Source: Rhizobiaceae bacterium (GTDB taxonomy: Bacteria; Pseudomonadota; Alphaproteobacteria; Rhizobiales; Rhizobiaceae). From it: a DNA stretch of 64,000 nucleotides. The position numbers and the translations under genes are program-made. Within the stretch, counting starts at the first letter, position 1, and each line of letters opens with the position of its first letter. Below, piece by piece: positions 1-9,344 of the stretch. The stretch is taken from the NCBI GenBank assembly GCA_905339215.1, contig CAJPFN010000005.1:62001-126000 (forward strand), in the 5' to 3' direction. Below the pieces are notes generated by a model, which was not told where the DNA came from, made no database searches, and worked only from the letters and a program-made list of their open reading frames with translations.

Positions 1-1
1 G

Positions 2-1249
2 TACGAAGACACGGTTGGCGAACGGCCGGCCTATCCCAAGCTCGACGGCGACTGTACGACTGACGTCGTCATCGTCGGCGGCGGCTTCACTGGGCTTTCG
101 GCCGCAGTCAACCTCGCCAAGGCGGGCACGAACGTCGTTCTCATCGAGGCGCATCGCTTCGGCGACGGCGCGTCGGGGCGCAACGGGGGTCAGTTTGGCA
201 CCGGCCAGCGGGCCTGGGTGGAAGAGCTCGAGGAGGAACTCGGTTTCACCCGGGCCAAGGCGCTGTTCGACCTCGCGGAGGAAGCCAAGGCCTATGTCAT
301 CGACTTCAGCGCCACCCACGGCATCGATATCGACTATGTCCCCGGGCAGTTGTCGGTAGTTCACAAGAAGCGCTACCTCGACGACTACCGCAAGCATGCC
401 GAGATCATGGCGACCCGCTTCGGCTACCCGCATATCAGCCACATGGACGCGGCCGAGACGGCGCGGCGGCTGGGTTCGGAGCGCTTCTTCGGTGGCAACC
501 GCGACACTGGCACCGGGCACATCCATCCCCTCAAGCTCGTCGTAGGCACGGCCCGAGTCGCCGCGGAGGCCGGGGCGAAGCTTTACGAGAACACCAAGGC
601 ACTGAAGATCGAGTCGCGCGGCGGCAAGGTCGTGGTGACGACGCCGACCGGAACGATCAGGGCGGCGAAGGGACTGCTTGCAGTCAACGCCTATGGCGGC
701 GACCTCGAGCCGGATAGCGCCGCGCATGTGATGCCGATCGGCTCGTTCATCGGTGCCACCGTGCCGCTCGGCGCCGACAGTCCGGTGATTCCTGGTGGGG
801 AATCGGTCGACGATTCGCGTTTCGTCGTCCGCTACTTCCGCAAATCGAAGGACGGCCGGCTCCTCTTCGGCGGGCGCGAGATCTATGCGGCGAAGGACCC
901 GAAGGACATCCACATACACATCCGCCGACAGATCACCGAGATCTATCCGGCGCTGAAAGACATCGAGATCACCCATGGATGGGGCGGCTTCGTCGGCATT
1001 ACCATGCCGCGGAAGCCATACGTGCGCGAGGTCATGCCCAACGTAATCTCCGCCGGCGGCTATTCCGGCCACGGCGTGATGCTGTCCAATTTTGTCGGCA
1101 AGCTCTATGCTGAGACGGTCGGCGGCAACCGCGACCGGCTGCGGCTTCTCGAAGACCTGAAAATCCCGCCCTTCCCCGGCGGCCGCCGCCTGCGCGCGCC
1201 GCTTCTTTTCCTTGCGCTGAATTGGTTCGCGCTGCGCGACCGGCTCTGA
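2..1249 (+). CDS. FAD-dependent amine oxidoreductase, PuuB-like (5' partial)
   Basis: This is a DAO-family flavoprotein that probably oxidises an amine such as gamma-glutamylputrescine at the cost of O2. The frame is open from base 2, so the start lies upstream of the window; 415 residues are visible. A dinucleotide-binding motif VIVGGGFTGLSAA follows a TYED-like lead (YEDTVGERP), the usual N-terminus of PuuB-type enzymes, and ASGRNGGQ further on is the typical FAD-contact loop. The C-terminal part has the substrate-domain GWGGFVGIT and GYSGHGVMLSN segments of this family. It ends 17 bp before the convergent nhaA stop. The ALDH at 4616 could serve the next step of polyamine breakdown, but the two are not co-transcribed. 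The family is secure; the exact substrate is not. Confidence 0.85.
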   Translation, partial: YEDTVGERPAYPKLDGDCTTDVVIVGGGFTGLSAAVNLAKAGTNVVLIEAHRFGDGASGRNGGQFGTGQRAWVEELEEELGFTRAKALFDLAEEAKAYVIDFSATHGIDIDYVPGQLSVVHKKRYLDDYRKHAEIMATRFGYPHISHMDAAETARRLGSERFFGGNRDTGTGHIHPLKLVVGTARVAAEAGAKLYENTKALKIESRGGKVVVTTPTGTIRAAKGLLAVNAYGGDLEPDSAAHVMPIGSFIGATVPLGADSPVIPGGESVDDSRFVVRYFRKSKDGRLLFGGREIYAAKDPKDIHIHIRRQITEIYPALKDIEITHGWGGFVGITMPRKPYVREVMPNVISAGGYSGHGVMLSNFVGKLYAETVGGNRDRLRLLEDLKIPPFPGGRRLRAPLLFLALNWFALRDRL

Positions 1250-1265
1250 TTCGGGTGCTCCGAAG

Positions 1266-2456
1266 TCACTCCTCGTCGAGGCCCGGTGCCGGCTTGGGTC
1301 CAAAATAGAGCACGAGCGAACCCAGTATCGCGGCGGCGAACGAGCCGCTGAGGATACCGATCTTGACTTCCTCCTGCAGCGTTTCGTTGCCGGCGAAGGC
1401 GAGCAGGCCGATGAACAGGCTCATCGTGAAACCGATGCCGCACAGCAACGCGACGCCGAGCAGGTGGCTCCAGCCGGAGTTCGCCGGCATGGCCGCGATG
1501 CCGCTTCGGATCGCCACATAGGCTGTGCCGAAGACGCCGATCAGCTTGCCGAAGACGAGGCCGAAGGCGACGCCCAGCGTCAGTGGCTCGACCAGCGCGT
1601 CGAGCGTCATCCGCTCGAAGGAGACGCCGGCATTGGCAAAGCCGAAGATCGGGATGACGACGAACGGCACAAAGCGGTGAAGCAGATGCTCGAGCCGGTG
1701 CAGCGGCGATTCCTCGACGTCGCGGGCGATTCCCGGCGCGCGGCGCAGCGGTATCGTCAACGCCAGCGCGACGCCGGCGAGGGTTGCGTGCACACCCGAC
1801 TTCAGCACGACGAACCACAGGACTGCGCCGATCGCCAGGTAGAGCCAGAGCCTGGTCACACCGAGTCGGTTCATTACGGTTAGAATGGCGAGGATCGCCA
1901 GCGCCGCGCCGAGATAGGCAAGCGAAAGGTCGCTCGTATAGAACAATGCAATGATGATGACCGCACCTAGATCGTCGATGATGGCGAGCGCGGTCAGGAA
2001 GACTTTCAACGCCGCAGGCACGCGGCTGCCGAGCAGCGACAGCACGCCGAGGGCGAAGGCGATGTCGGTCGCCGTCGGGATCGCCCATCCACGGATCGTC
2101 TCGGGATGGTCGTAGTTGAACGCGACATAGATCAGCGCAGGCACGACCATGCCGCCGGCGGCAGCAACTCCCGGGAGAATACGCCGCGGCCAGGTCGACA
2201 ACTGGCCATCGAGCATCTCGCGCTTGATCTCTGCACCGACCAGCAGGAAGAAGATCGCCATCAGTCCGTCGTTGATCCAGTGCGAAAGGCTGAGCGGGCC
2301 GACATAGGCATGGAGCGCTTCGAAGTAGTGTTCGGAGAGCGCCGAATTCGCCACCAGGAGCGCCGCGACCGCCGCGGCCATCAGGACGAGCCCGCCCGAT
2401 GCCTCGCCGTCGAGGAATTCCCTGAAGATCGAAACCTTGCGGCGCTCTGTCGTCAT
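1266..2456 (-). CDS. nhaA: Na+/H+ antiporter NhaA
   Basis: Electrogenic sodium-proton antiporter of the inner membrane, used for pH and Na+ homeostasis. The 396-residue length fits the family (about 390). About 11-12 hydrophobic segments are visible. The transport-site motif [11 protein letters not shown] holds the aspartate pair, and [19 protein letters not shown] is the conserved helix IV segment. A longer reading extends 28 codons upstream, but that extension is Arg/Pro-rich and unlike NhaA. The ATG at 2456 has AAAGGACC just upstream and starts [15 protein letters not shown], a typical cytoplasmic lead, so it was chosen. It lies 148 bp downstream of the KAS III-like gene on the same strand and may be transcribed separately. 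Confidence 0.95.
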   Translation of the reverse strand: MTTERRKVSIFREFLDGEASGGLVLMAAAVAALLVANSALSEHYFEALHAYVGPLSLSHWINDGLMAIFFLLVGAEIKREMLDGQLSTWPRRILPGVAAAGGMVVPALIYVAFNYDHPETIRGWAIPTATDIAFALGVLSLLGSRVPAALKVFLTALAIIDDLGAVIIIALFYTSDLSLAYLGAALAILAILTVMNRLGVTRLWLYLAIGAVLWFVVLKSGVHATLAGVALALTIPLRRAPGIARDVEESPLHRLEHLLHRFVPFVVIPIFGFANAGVSFERMTLDALVEPLTLGVAFGLVFGKLIGVFGTAYVAIRSGIAAMPANSGWSHLLGVALLCGIGFTMSLFIGLLAFAGNETLQEEVKIGILSGSFAAAILGSLVLYFGPKPAPGLDEE

Positions 2457-2604
2457 GTTCGGTCCTTTCGTTCTGGCTGCGAGCCGAAATCGCACCGGAT
2501 GCAGCGCAAAGGCGAGAGATAGGGCCCAACCGCGAGTCATCGGCGCGCGTTTCGTCGCAGTCGCGGCGAAACGCAGGGCACTTTATAGCCCGTGGTTCGA
2601 AGGC

Positions 2605-3729
2605 CTACCGTTTCCGCACGATCACACTTCCGGCAGAATAGCCGGCGCCGAAAGAGCAGATGATGCCAAGGCTGCCGGCCGGGAGATCGTCCGAGTAGGT
2701 GGAAAAGGCGATGATCGATCCGGCCGAGGAGGTGTTGGCATATTCCTGGAGCACGTTCGGCTGTTCCTCGCGGGTCGGCTCGCGGCCGAGCACCCTCTGC
2801 CCGATCAGGTCGTTCATGTTCTTGTTGGCCTGGTGCAGCCAGAGCCGCGTCAGATCGTCTGCGGCCAGCCCTTCGGCGGCGAGGTGGCCCTGGATGAGGT
2901 CGACGACGATCGGTACGACCTGCTTGAACACCTTGCGGCCCTCCTGGTGGAACTGCATGTCGCGGCGGTCGACCATGTGGCCCTCGCGCGTGCGGCGCAG
3001 GAAGCCGTTGTTGTTGCGGATGTTGTTTGAGAACTCAGTTACACAGCGCGTCGACAGAACCTCGTAGGCGTTGCCGGCTTGGACCTCGTCGAGCCGCTGC
3101 AGGACCACCGCCGTACATACGTCTCCGAAGATGAAGTGGCAGTCGCGGTCGCGCCACTCCTGGTGACCGGAGGTGATCTCCGGATTGACCATGAGCACGG
3201 CGCGCGCCGAGCCGCAACGGATCATGTCGGCGGCTAGCTGGATGCCGAAGGTCGCCGACGAGCAGGCGACGTTCATATCGAAGGCGAAGCCGGCGATGCC
3301 GAGGGCTTGCTGCACCTCGATGGCGATCGCCGGATAGGCCCGCTCGTGATTGGAGGCCGCGCAGATCACGCAATCGATGTCACCCGCAGTGAGGCCGGCG
3401 CGGCGCATCGCCTCGTCGGCCGCCCTGACGGCGATCTCGGCCATGATCGACAGTTCCTCCTCGGCGCGTTCGGGAAGGACCGGATGCATGATACCGGGGT
3501 CGAGGATGCCGTATTTGTTGACGACATGCCGGCGCTCGATACCGGATGCCTTGACGATGAACTCCTCCGAGGACATCGGCAGGGGCTCGCGTTCGCCGGC
3601 CGCGATCGCTTCGGCGTGCAGTGCATTCTGCCGGTGGGCGTACTCGTTGTAGGACGCCACCAGTTCGGCGTTTGAAATGACCTCGTCCGGCGTGTAGATG
3701 CCGGTGCCGGTGATGGCGACCCTGTGCAT
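2605..3729 (-). CDS. beta-ketoacyl-ACP synthase III-like condensing enzyme
   Basis: Thiolase-fold condensing enzyme of 374 residues, longer than housekeeping FabH (about 320). The catalytic triad is intact by inspection: Cys156 in NVACSSATF, His299 in LHQANKNMNDLI and Asn332 in ANTSSAGS. The N-terminus VAITGTGIYTPDEVISN is FabH-like. There is an insertion around residues 30-90 relative to FabH. The ATG at 3729 was chosen because the 21 upstream codons (MTGAPPG...) do not belong to the fold. It follows an SDR (97 bp gap) and an ALDH on the same strand, so it could make a short beta-keto product in a small specialised pathway rather than start bulk fatty acid synthesis. That role is inference; the condensing-enzyme call is firm. 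Confidence 0.85.
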   Translation of the reverse strand: MHRVAITGTGIYTPDEVISNAELVASYNEYAHRQNALHAEAIAAGEREPLPMSSEEFIVKASGIERRHVVNKYGILDPGIMHPVLPERAEEELSIMAEIAVRAADEAMRRAGLTAGDIDCVICAASNHERAYPAIAIEVQQALGIAGFAFDMNVACSSATFGIQLAADMIRCGSARAVLMVNPEITSGHQEWRDRDCHFIFGDVCTAVVLQRLDEVQAGNAYEVLSTRCVTEFSNNIRNNNGFLRRTREGHMVDRRDMQFHQEGRKVFKQVVPIVVDLIQGHLAAEGLAADDLTRLWLHQANKNMNDLIGQRVLGREPTREEQPNVLQEYANTSSAGSIIAFSTYSDDLPAGSLGIICSFGAGYSAGSVIVRKR

Positions 3730-3826
3730 GGCGTTTCCGTGTCGTTGTAGTCTTCTTGACGCAAGCAATAGGCCGGGCGGGGCGCCGGTCAAGCGCCATC
3801 CCCGGCAAAACGGGCGGATTTCCGCC

Positions 3827-4576
3827 TCAGATGCAGCGTCCGCCGTCGACTTCGAGGGCGATCCCGGTGATGAACTCGGCCTCGTCGGAGGCGAGCCAGA
3901 GCGCGGCGTTGGCGATGTCGAGCGGCGTCGACAGGCGGCCGAGCGGGATCGAGGCGCGGAACATGGCGCGCTTCTCGGGCGTATCCTCGCCCATGAACTG
4001 CGCCAACATGCCCGTCTCGCCGGCCACCGGGCACAGACAGTTGACGCGGATCTTCTTCGGCGCGAGTTCGACTGCCATCGACTTGGTCGCCGTGATCGCC
4101 CAACCCTTGGAAGCGTTGTACCAGGTCAGGCCCGGCCGCGGCCGCAGGCCCGCCGTCGACGCAGTGGTTATGATGGTACCGCCGCCCTGGCGTTCCATGA
4201 TCGGCACCACTGCGAGCGTTGAATAGTAGATTGCCTTCATGTTCACCGCCGCGATCAGGTCGAACATGTCCTCGTCGACCCCCAGCATGTCGCCGTTGCG
4301 GTGCGTGAGGCCGGCGTTGTTGACCATGATGTCGACGCGGCCGAATGCTTTCATCGCCGCCGCGACCATCTCATCGACCTCGGAGCGCTGCGAAACGTCG
4401 GTGGTGACGGCGATCGCCTGCTTGCCGATCTCGCCGGCGACCCTATCCGCCCCCTTCGAGTTGAGGTCGGCCACGACCACACGTGCCCCTTCCTCGGCGA
4501 AGCGCTTCGCCATTCCTTCGCCGAAACCGGACGCCGCACCGGTGATGACGGCGACCTTGTTGTCGAGACGTGCCAT
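3827..4576 (-). CDS. short-chain dehydrogenase/reductase (classical SDR)
   Basis: NAD(P)-dependent oxidoreductase of 249 residues with a Rossmann fold. The cofactor motif TGAASGFG is at residues 12-19, Asp37 at the end of beta-2 favours NAD(H), NNAG is at 86-89, and Ser140, Tyr153 and Lys157 form the catalytic set. The C-terminus ends in EVDGGRCI, as in 3-oxoacyl-ACP reductase and glucose-dehydrogenase-like SDRs. The start has no competitor. It lies 39 bp after the ALDH stop and upstream of the KAS III-like gene, so the three are probably one transcript. Substrate cannot be read from sequence; a hydroxy/keto conversion on the same carbon chain as the ALDH and condensing enzyme is plausible. 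Confidence 0.88.
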   Translation of the reverse strand: MARLDNKVAVITGAASGFGEGMAKRFAEEGARVVVADLNSKGADRVAGEIGKQAIAVTTDVSQRSEVDEMVAAAMKAFGRVDIMVNNAGLTHRNGDMLGVDEDMFDLIAAVNMKAIYYSTLAVVPIMERQGGGTIITTASTAGLRPRPGLTWYNASKGWAITATKSMAVELAPKKIRVNCLCPVAGETGMLAQFMGEDTPEKRAMFRASIPLGRLSTPLDIANAALWLASDEAEFITGIALEVDGGRCI

Positions 4577-4615
4577 AGACTTCCTACTCCCGTTTTGTGC
4601 TCAAGGCCGACCGGA

Positions 4616-6091
4616 TCAGCCGTGATTGAACACGACCGTCTTCGTCGCGCTCATGTCGTAGAGCGCCTCGAAGCCCTTCTCGCGGCCATGGCCCGATTTC
4701 TTGAAGCCGCCGAAGGGCAGCTCGATGCCGCCACCGGCGCCATATCCGTTGACGAAGACCTGGCCGGCGCGGACGCGCTTGGCGACCCGGTGCTGGCGGC
4801 CGCCGTCCCTGGTCCACACGCTGGCGACCAGGCCGAACTCGCTGTCGTTGGCGAGCCGCACCGCCTCATCCTCGCCGTCGAAGGGGAAGAGCGCCAGCAC
4901 GGGGCCGAACACCTCCTCGCGCGCAACCGCCGCCTTCGGGTCGACCGAGCCGAACAGGACAGGCGCCTGGTAGAAGCCGCCCGACGGCGCCTCGGGATGC
5001 ACCGAACCGCGGGCGAGCACGGGAATGCCGGCTTCCTCGGCGGCTGCGATCATGCCGGCGACGCGGTCACGCTGCTTCGGATTGATCAGCGCTCCGAGGT
5101 CGAGGTCGGCGTCGTGCGGACCGGCTACCAGCTTCGAGAAACGCTCGGCAAGCGCCGCGGCGACATGATCGTAGACTGGTTTTTCGATCAGGATTCGGCT
5201 TCCGGCCGAGCAGGTTTGGCCGCCATTCTGGATGATGGCGTTGACCAGGACGGGAATTGCCTTGTCTAGGTCAGCGTCGGCGAAGACGACCTGCGGCGAC
5301 TTGCCGCCGAGTTCCATGGTGACGCCGCGGTTGTTGACTGCAGCGGCCTGCTGGATCGCGGTGCCGGTGAGTGGCGAGCCGGTGAAGGTCACGTAGTCGA
5401 CGAGGGGATGGCCGGACAGGGCGGCGCCCGCCGTCCGCCCATAGCCGGTGATGACGTTGAATACACCCTCCGGAATGCCCGCCTCGAGAGCGAGTTCGGC
5501 GATTCGGATGGCAGACAAAGAGGCATCCTCGGCCGGCTTCGCCACCAGCGTGTTGCCCATGGCGAGTGCGGCGCCGGCGACGCGGGCAAGGATCTGCAGC
5601 GGGTAGTTCCACGGGATGATGCCGGCGACGACGCCGTGCGGCTCGCGCAGCGTCAGCGCCGTGTAGCCTTCGAGAAAGGGAATCGTGTCGCCATGAATCT
5701 TGTCGCCGGCGCCGCCGTAGAACTCGTAGTAGCGCATCGTCGCCGTGACGTCGGCCTTGCCCTGGCGGATCGGCTTGCCCGTATCGCGCGATTCCAGCGC
5801 CGCGAGTTCCTCGCCGTTTGCCTCGACGAGCTGGTAGAGTCTCGTCAGTCGCCGCCCGCGCTCCACGGCCGGCATGCGGCCCCAATGACCTTCGTCGAAG
5901 GCGCGGCGCGCCGCCTTCACGGCACTGTCGACGTCGGCAGCGGAGGAAGAGGGGATGGAGGCGAAAGCGACGCCGTCGGACGGCGACACAACCTCGATCC
6001 GTTCGCCGGAGAGCGCGTCGGTGGGCCTGCCGTCGACGAGTTGCATGAAAGCCCGGCCTTCAGCCACCGTACGGGACAGATGCTTGCCCAT
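4616..6091 (-). CDS. NAD-dependent aldehyde dehydrogenase
   Basis: ALDH-superfamily enzyme of 491 residues, the usual length. It oxidises an aldehyde to an acid. Landmarks: Asn162 in WNYP, the general base Glu260 in TMELGGKSP, the nucleophile Cys294 in GGQTCSAGSR, and the C-terminal PFGGFKKSGHGRE loop. Overall it resembles the betaine-aldehyde / gamma-glutamyl-aminobutyraldehyde group. The ATG at 6091 has GAGGAG about 7 bases upstream. It heads the minus-strand group ALDH-SDR-KAS III and is divergent from zwf across a 208 bp intergenic region. A link with the PuuB-like gene at the window start (polyamine catabolism) is possible but not shown. Confidence 0.9.
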   Translation of the reverse strand: MGKHLSRTVAEGRAFMQLVDGRPTDALSGERIEVVSPSDGVAFASIPSSSAADVDSAVKAARRAFDEGHWGRMPAVERGRRLTRLYQLVEANGEELAALESRDTGKPIRQGKADVTATMRYYEFYGGAGDKIHGDTIPFLEGYTALTLREPHGVVAGIIPWNYPLQILARVAGAALAMGNTLVAKPAEDASLSAIRIAELALEAGIPEGVFNVITGYGRTAGAALSGHPLVDYVTFTGSPLTGTAIQQAAAVNNRGVTMELGGKSPQVVFADADLDKAIPVLVNAIIQNGGQTCSAGSRILIEKPVYDHVAAALAERFSKLVAGPHDADLDLGALINPKQRDRVAGMIAAAEEAGIPVLARGSVHPEAPSGGFYQAPVLFGSVDPKAAVAREEVFGPVLALFPFDGEDEAVRLANDSEFGLVASVWTRDGGRQHRVAKRVRAGQVFVNGYGAGGGIELPFGGFKKSGHGREKGFEALYDMSATKTVVFNHG

Positions 6092-6237
6092 CGCAATCTC
6101 CTCTTCTTTCGCAACGCGATGCGGCTATGCTGCAACCGCGAACGATTGGTCGGCCGCACGACGCACTGCTAGGCTGGCGCATCGCCCGGGATAAGGTCCA
6201 GTATCAAGGGCAAGGATATGGCACCATGGCTCTGGCC

Positions 6238-6264
6238 ATTTTAAATCGATTAGATTATATCGAG
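6238..6264 (+). promoter_or_regulatory. AT-rich candidate promoter/operator of zwf
   Basis: An AT-rich stretch (TTTTAAATCGATTAGATTATA) sits about 40-60 bases before the zwf start in DNA that is otherwise very GC-rich. It contains the palindrome AATCGATT. This is where a promoter or a repressor site would be expected; no -35/-10 pair can be fixed with confidence. Confidence 0.3.
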
Positions 6265-6299
6265 CCTCGCCAGACGGGCAACGTCGGATTGGAAGACGC

Positions 6300-7772
6300 A
6301 TGACCAGCCAGATCATCCCGGTTGAACCCTTCGACCTCATCATGTTCGGCGCTACGGGCGATCTCGCCGAGCGCAAGCTCCTGCCATCCCTCTACCGGCG
6401 GCAGACGGCGGGCCAGTATTCGGAACCGACGCGCATCATCGGCGCGTCGCGCACGAAGATGACTACCGACGAATTCAGGGAGATTGCGCGCCGCTCCATC
6501 AACGAGTTCGTCAGGAAGGAAGAGATCGACGGTGACCAAGTCGAGCGGTTCCTGGCGCGGCTCCACTACGTCGCTGCCGACGCGAAGTCGGGAGATGGCT
6601 TCGCGGCACTGAAGGAGACGGTCGGCGAAAGCAATGCCATCCGCGTTTTCTACCTCGCCGTAGGGCCGGAACTGTTCGGTGCCATCGCCGACCATGTCAA
6701 GGAACACGGGCTTGTCAGCCGCAATGCCCGCATCGTCGTCGAGAAGCCGATTGGCCGCGATCTCGCCTCGGCCAGGGCACTGAATGACCTGATCGGCAAG
6801 GATTTTTCCGAGCAGCAGGTGTTCCGCATCGACCACTATCTCGGCAAGGAGACGGTGCAGAACCTGATGGCGTTACGCTTCGCCAACGCGCTCTACGAGC
6901 CCCTGTGGAACTCGGCGCATATCGACCACGTGCAGATCACCGTGGCCGAGACCGTCGGTCTCGAAGGCCGCGCAAGCTACTACGACAAGGCGGGCGCGCT
7001 GCGCGACATGGTGCAGAACCACATGCTGCAGCTCTTGTGCCTCGTCGCCATGGAACCGCCGGCCTGGATGGATGCCGACGCGGTACGCGACGAGAAGCTC
7101 AAGGTGCTGCGCTCGCTGAAGCCGATCGACGGCAACGAGGCGGCCAGGGCCACGGTGCGCGGCCAGTACCGCGCCGGCGCCTCGGCGAGCGGGCCGGTCA
7201 AATCCTATGCCGAGGAACTCGGCAGTGCCGACAGCCGCACCGAGACATTCGTTGCGATCAAGGCCGAGATCGCCAACTGGCGATGGGCGGGCGTGCCCTT
7301 CTATCTGCGCACCGGCAAGCGCCTCGCCCAGCGCGTGTCTGAGATCGTCATCGCCTTCAAGGAGATCCCGCACAACATATTCGGCGACGGCGCCGGCCGG
7401 GTCGTCGCCAACCAGCTGGTCATCCGCCTGCAGCCCGACGAAGGCGTCAAGCAGTGGATCATGATCAAGGATCCGGGACCCGGCGGCATGCGCCTGCGCC
7501 ACGTACCCCTCGACATGAGCTTTGCGCAATCGTTCGAGGTGCGCAATCCGGACGCATACGAGCGGCTGATCATGGACGTCGTTCGCGGCAACCAGACGCT
7601 GTTCATGCGTCGAGACGAGGTGGAAGCCGCCTGGCGCTGGATCGATCCGATCCTCGGCGCCTGGGAGGAGAGCCGTCAGGATGCGCAAGGCTATACGGCA
7701 GGAACCTGGGGGCCGTCGGCCTCGATCGCTCTGATCGAACGCGACGGGCGCACATGGCACGAGAGCACGTGA
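6300..7772 (+). CDS. zwf: glucose-6-phosphate 1-dehydrogenase
   Basis: Oxidises glucose-6-phosphate to 6-phosphogluconolactone with NADP (or NAD) and feeds the Entner-Doudoroff and pentose phosphate routes. The 490-residue protein has the nucleotide motif GATGDL at 17-22, the VVEKPIGRDL segment near 147-156 and the substrate-binding signature RIDHYLGKE at 176-184. Length matches bacterial G6PD. Its TGA overlaps the pgl ATG (TGATG), so the two genes are translationally coupled. The edd gene that normally completes the rhizobial zwf-pgl-edd operon lies 1.6 kb further on, behind an antisense gene. An AT-rich patch upstream probably holds the promoter. Confidence 0.97.
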   Translation: MTSQIIPVEPFDLIMFGATGDLAERKLLPSLYRRQTAGQYSEPTRIIGASRTKMTTDEFREIARRSINEFVRKEEIDGDQVERFLARLHYVAADAKSGDGFAALKETVGESNAIRVFYLAVGPELFGAIADHVKEHGLVSRNARIVVEKPIGRDLASARALNDLIGKDFSEQQVFRIDHYLGKETVQNLMALRFANALYEPLWNSAHIDHVQITVAETVGLEGRASYYDKAGALRDMVQNHMLQLLCLVAMEPPAWMDADAVRDEKLKVLRSLKPIDGNEAARATVRGQYRAGASASGPVKSYAEELGSADSRTETFVAIKAEIANWRWAGVPFYLRTGKRLAQRVSEIVIAFKEIPHNIFGDGAGRVVANQLVIRLQPDEGVKQWIMIKDPGPGGMRLRHVPLDMSFAQSFEVRNPDAYERLIMDVVRGNQTLFMRRDEVEAAWRWIDPILGAWEESRQDAQGYTAGTWGPSASIALIERDGRTWHEST

Positions 7773-8479
7773 TGGCTGCTTCGGCACGGTTGAGGACATT
7801 TGCGACGCGCGAAGATCTCGCCGCGGAGCTTGCCGCGACCGTTTCCGACCGGCTGCGAGAGGCAATCAAGTCCAGAGGTAGCGCGACGCTGGCGGTGTCG
7901 GGCGGCACGACACCGGCGCTGTTTTTCGAAGCCTTGTCGCATGAGAATCTGGACTGGGCGAAGGTGATCGTCACGCTCGTGGACGAGCGCTTCGTGCCGC
8001 CCTCCTCCGAACGCTCCAACGAACGGCTGGTGCGCGAGAAGCTGCTGAAGAACGAGGCGCGGCTGGCGAGGTTCGTTGGGCTCTATTCGGATGCGACCGA
8101 TGTCGACGAGGCGGCGCGCCGCTCGGAGGCGGGCGTAGCGCTGCTGGGCTCACCGCTCGATGTCGTCGTGCTGGGCATGGGAACCGACGGCCACACCGCT
8201 TCATTCTTCGCAGACGCGCCGAACATTGACGACCTCACCAATCCGTCGCAGGCCCGCCGCGTCCTGCCTGTCGACACAGCCTCTAGCGGCGAGCCACGCC
8301 TGACCCTGACGATGCCGCTGATAGCCAATGCTCGTTTTCTGGCGCTGCATATCGAGGGCGACGCCAAGCGTGGCGTTTTGGACAGAGCCATAGCTGAGAA
8401 GACAACAACTTTGCCGATACGAATGGTGGCGAACAGCGCAGCGTCCGGGTTGAATGTCTATTCGGCGCGGACGGGCTGA
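7772..8479 (+). CDS. pgl: 6-phosphogluconolactonase
   Basis: Hydrolyses 6-phosphogluconolactone to 6-phosphogluconate in the cytoplasm. The 235-residue protein has the sugar-isomerase-like loop SGGTTPALFF, the LVDERFVP motif and the GMGTDGHTASFF motif with the catalytic His region, all in the order typical of this family. The start ATG at 7772 overlaps the zwf stop as TGATG; an in-frame ATG at 7754 lies inside zwf and was not used. The last 22 bases overlap the 3' end of the convergent membrane-protein gene. Confidence 0.95.
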   Translation: MAASARLRTFATREDLAAELAATVSDRLREAIKSRGSATLAVSGGTTPALFFEALSHENLDWAKVIVTLVDERFVPPSSERSNERLVREKLLKNEARLARFVGLYSDATDVDEAARRSEAGVALLGSPLDVVVLGMGTDGHTASFFADAPNIDDLTNPSQARRVLPVDTASSGEPRLTLTMPLIANARFLALHIEGDAKRGVLDRAIAEKTTTLPIRMVANSAASGLNVYSARTG

Positions 8480-9282
8480 GCCGAGAGTGACATACGCAAC
8501 CGGGTCGCCGAATTGAGGAACAAGTAGTGGATTGCGATTACCGCACTCACGAACAATACGGTCGTGTAGACGATCAGGCTCATGCGCATTTCCGGCCGTA
8601 CCGTGGAAAAATGCAGCAGAAAAGGCGGGATCAGCACGACGTCGTAGGCGAGAAAACCGAGAAGCTGCCCCTTGGCGTTGCCCCATACGGGCCTTGCGAT
8701 TCCGTAAACAAAATAAGCAGCCGCGCCGAGATAGATGAAGCCGTACATCGCGGATGTATCGCGAGCCAGCGGCCAAGGGAATATGTTGGGTACACCCAGC
8801 GCCAGCAACGTACCGACGACCGTGAGAACGGAGGCGAACACCCAGAACGACAAGAAGACGGGTCGCGGCATCGGCCGGCGGTCGCGGAACGGGATCCGCT
8901 CGCTCCATATGAAGAGCATTGCCAGTCCGACGGCGAAGGCGACACTGGCGACGCCGAGCAGGGTTGCTCCGACGTTCGGCGCCTCCGCGCCGAGGACGAG
9001 CAGATATATCGCCATCAAGGCGTACATCACCGACAGATCAATCGAGCCAGAAGCCACTGCGGCGATTTCGTCCGTCAATCCCGCCCATATGACGGGAATC
9101 GCCGACGCCGCCAGAATGGATGCGATGAAAATGCGCGAGAGCCGGGACATCTCCCAAGGCCACAAATATTGTGCCCAATCCGGCGCAAGGAGGAACACGA
9201 CCGATACCGATAGTACGACCACGCCACCGGCGGCGAGCGCCATGCGGATTGCGGTCATTCCACGTTGTTTCTGATCCGCCAT
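8458..9282 (-). CDS. polytopic membrane protein of unknown function
   Basis: A 274-residue integral membrane protein with about eight hydrophobic segments spread over its whole length, joined by short loops (for example MRIMALAAGG-type start, [21 protein letters not shown], then [13 protein letters not shown] in a cytoplasmic loop). No catalytic motif was recognised. The ATG at 9282 ([12 protein letters not shown]) is preferred over an upstream start that adds an Arg/Trp-rich lead. The gene is antisense to its neighbours and sits between pgl and edd: its 3' end overlaps pgl by 22 bp and its start is 62 bp from the edd start, so it shares a divergent promoter region with edd. Function is unknown. 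Confidence 0.75.
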   Translation of the reverse strand: MADQKQRGMTAIRMALAAGGVVVLSVSVVFLLAPDWAQYLWPWEMSRLSRIFIASILAASAIPVIWAGLTDEIAAVASGSIDLSVMYALMAIYLLVLGAEAPNVGATLLGVASVAFAVGLAMLFIWSERIPFRDRRPMPRPVFLSFWVFASVLTVVGTLLALGVPNIFPWPLARDTSAMYGFIYLGAAAYFVYGIARPVWGNAKGQLLGFLAYDVVLIPPFLLHFSTVRPEMRMSLIVYTTVLFVSAVIAIHYLFLNSATRLRMSLSAQPVRAE

Positions 9283-9344
9283 CGTTGCGCTCCATCGCGC
9301 TCGACCTAACGAAAACATACCACACTCACGGAGCGATCGAAATC

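Noticed and set aside
4239-5269. Plus-strand frame of 322 codons across the SDR and ALDH genes
   Set aside because: Antisense shadow; the minus-strand genes have complete catalytic motifs and ribosome sites.
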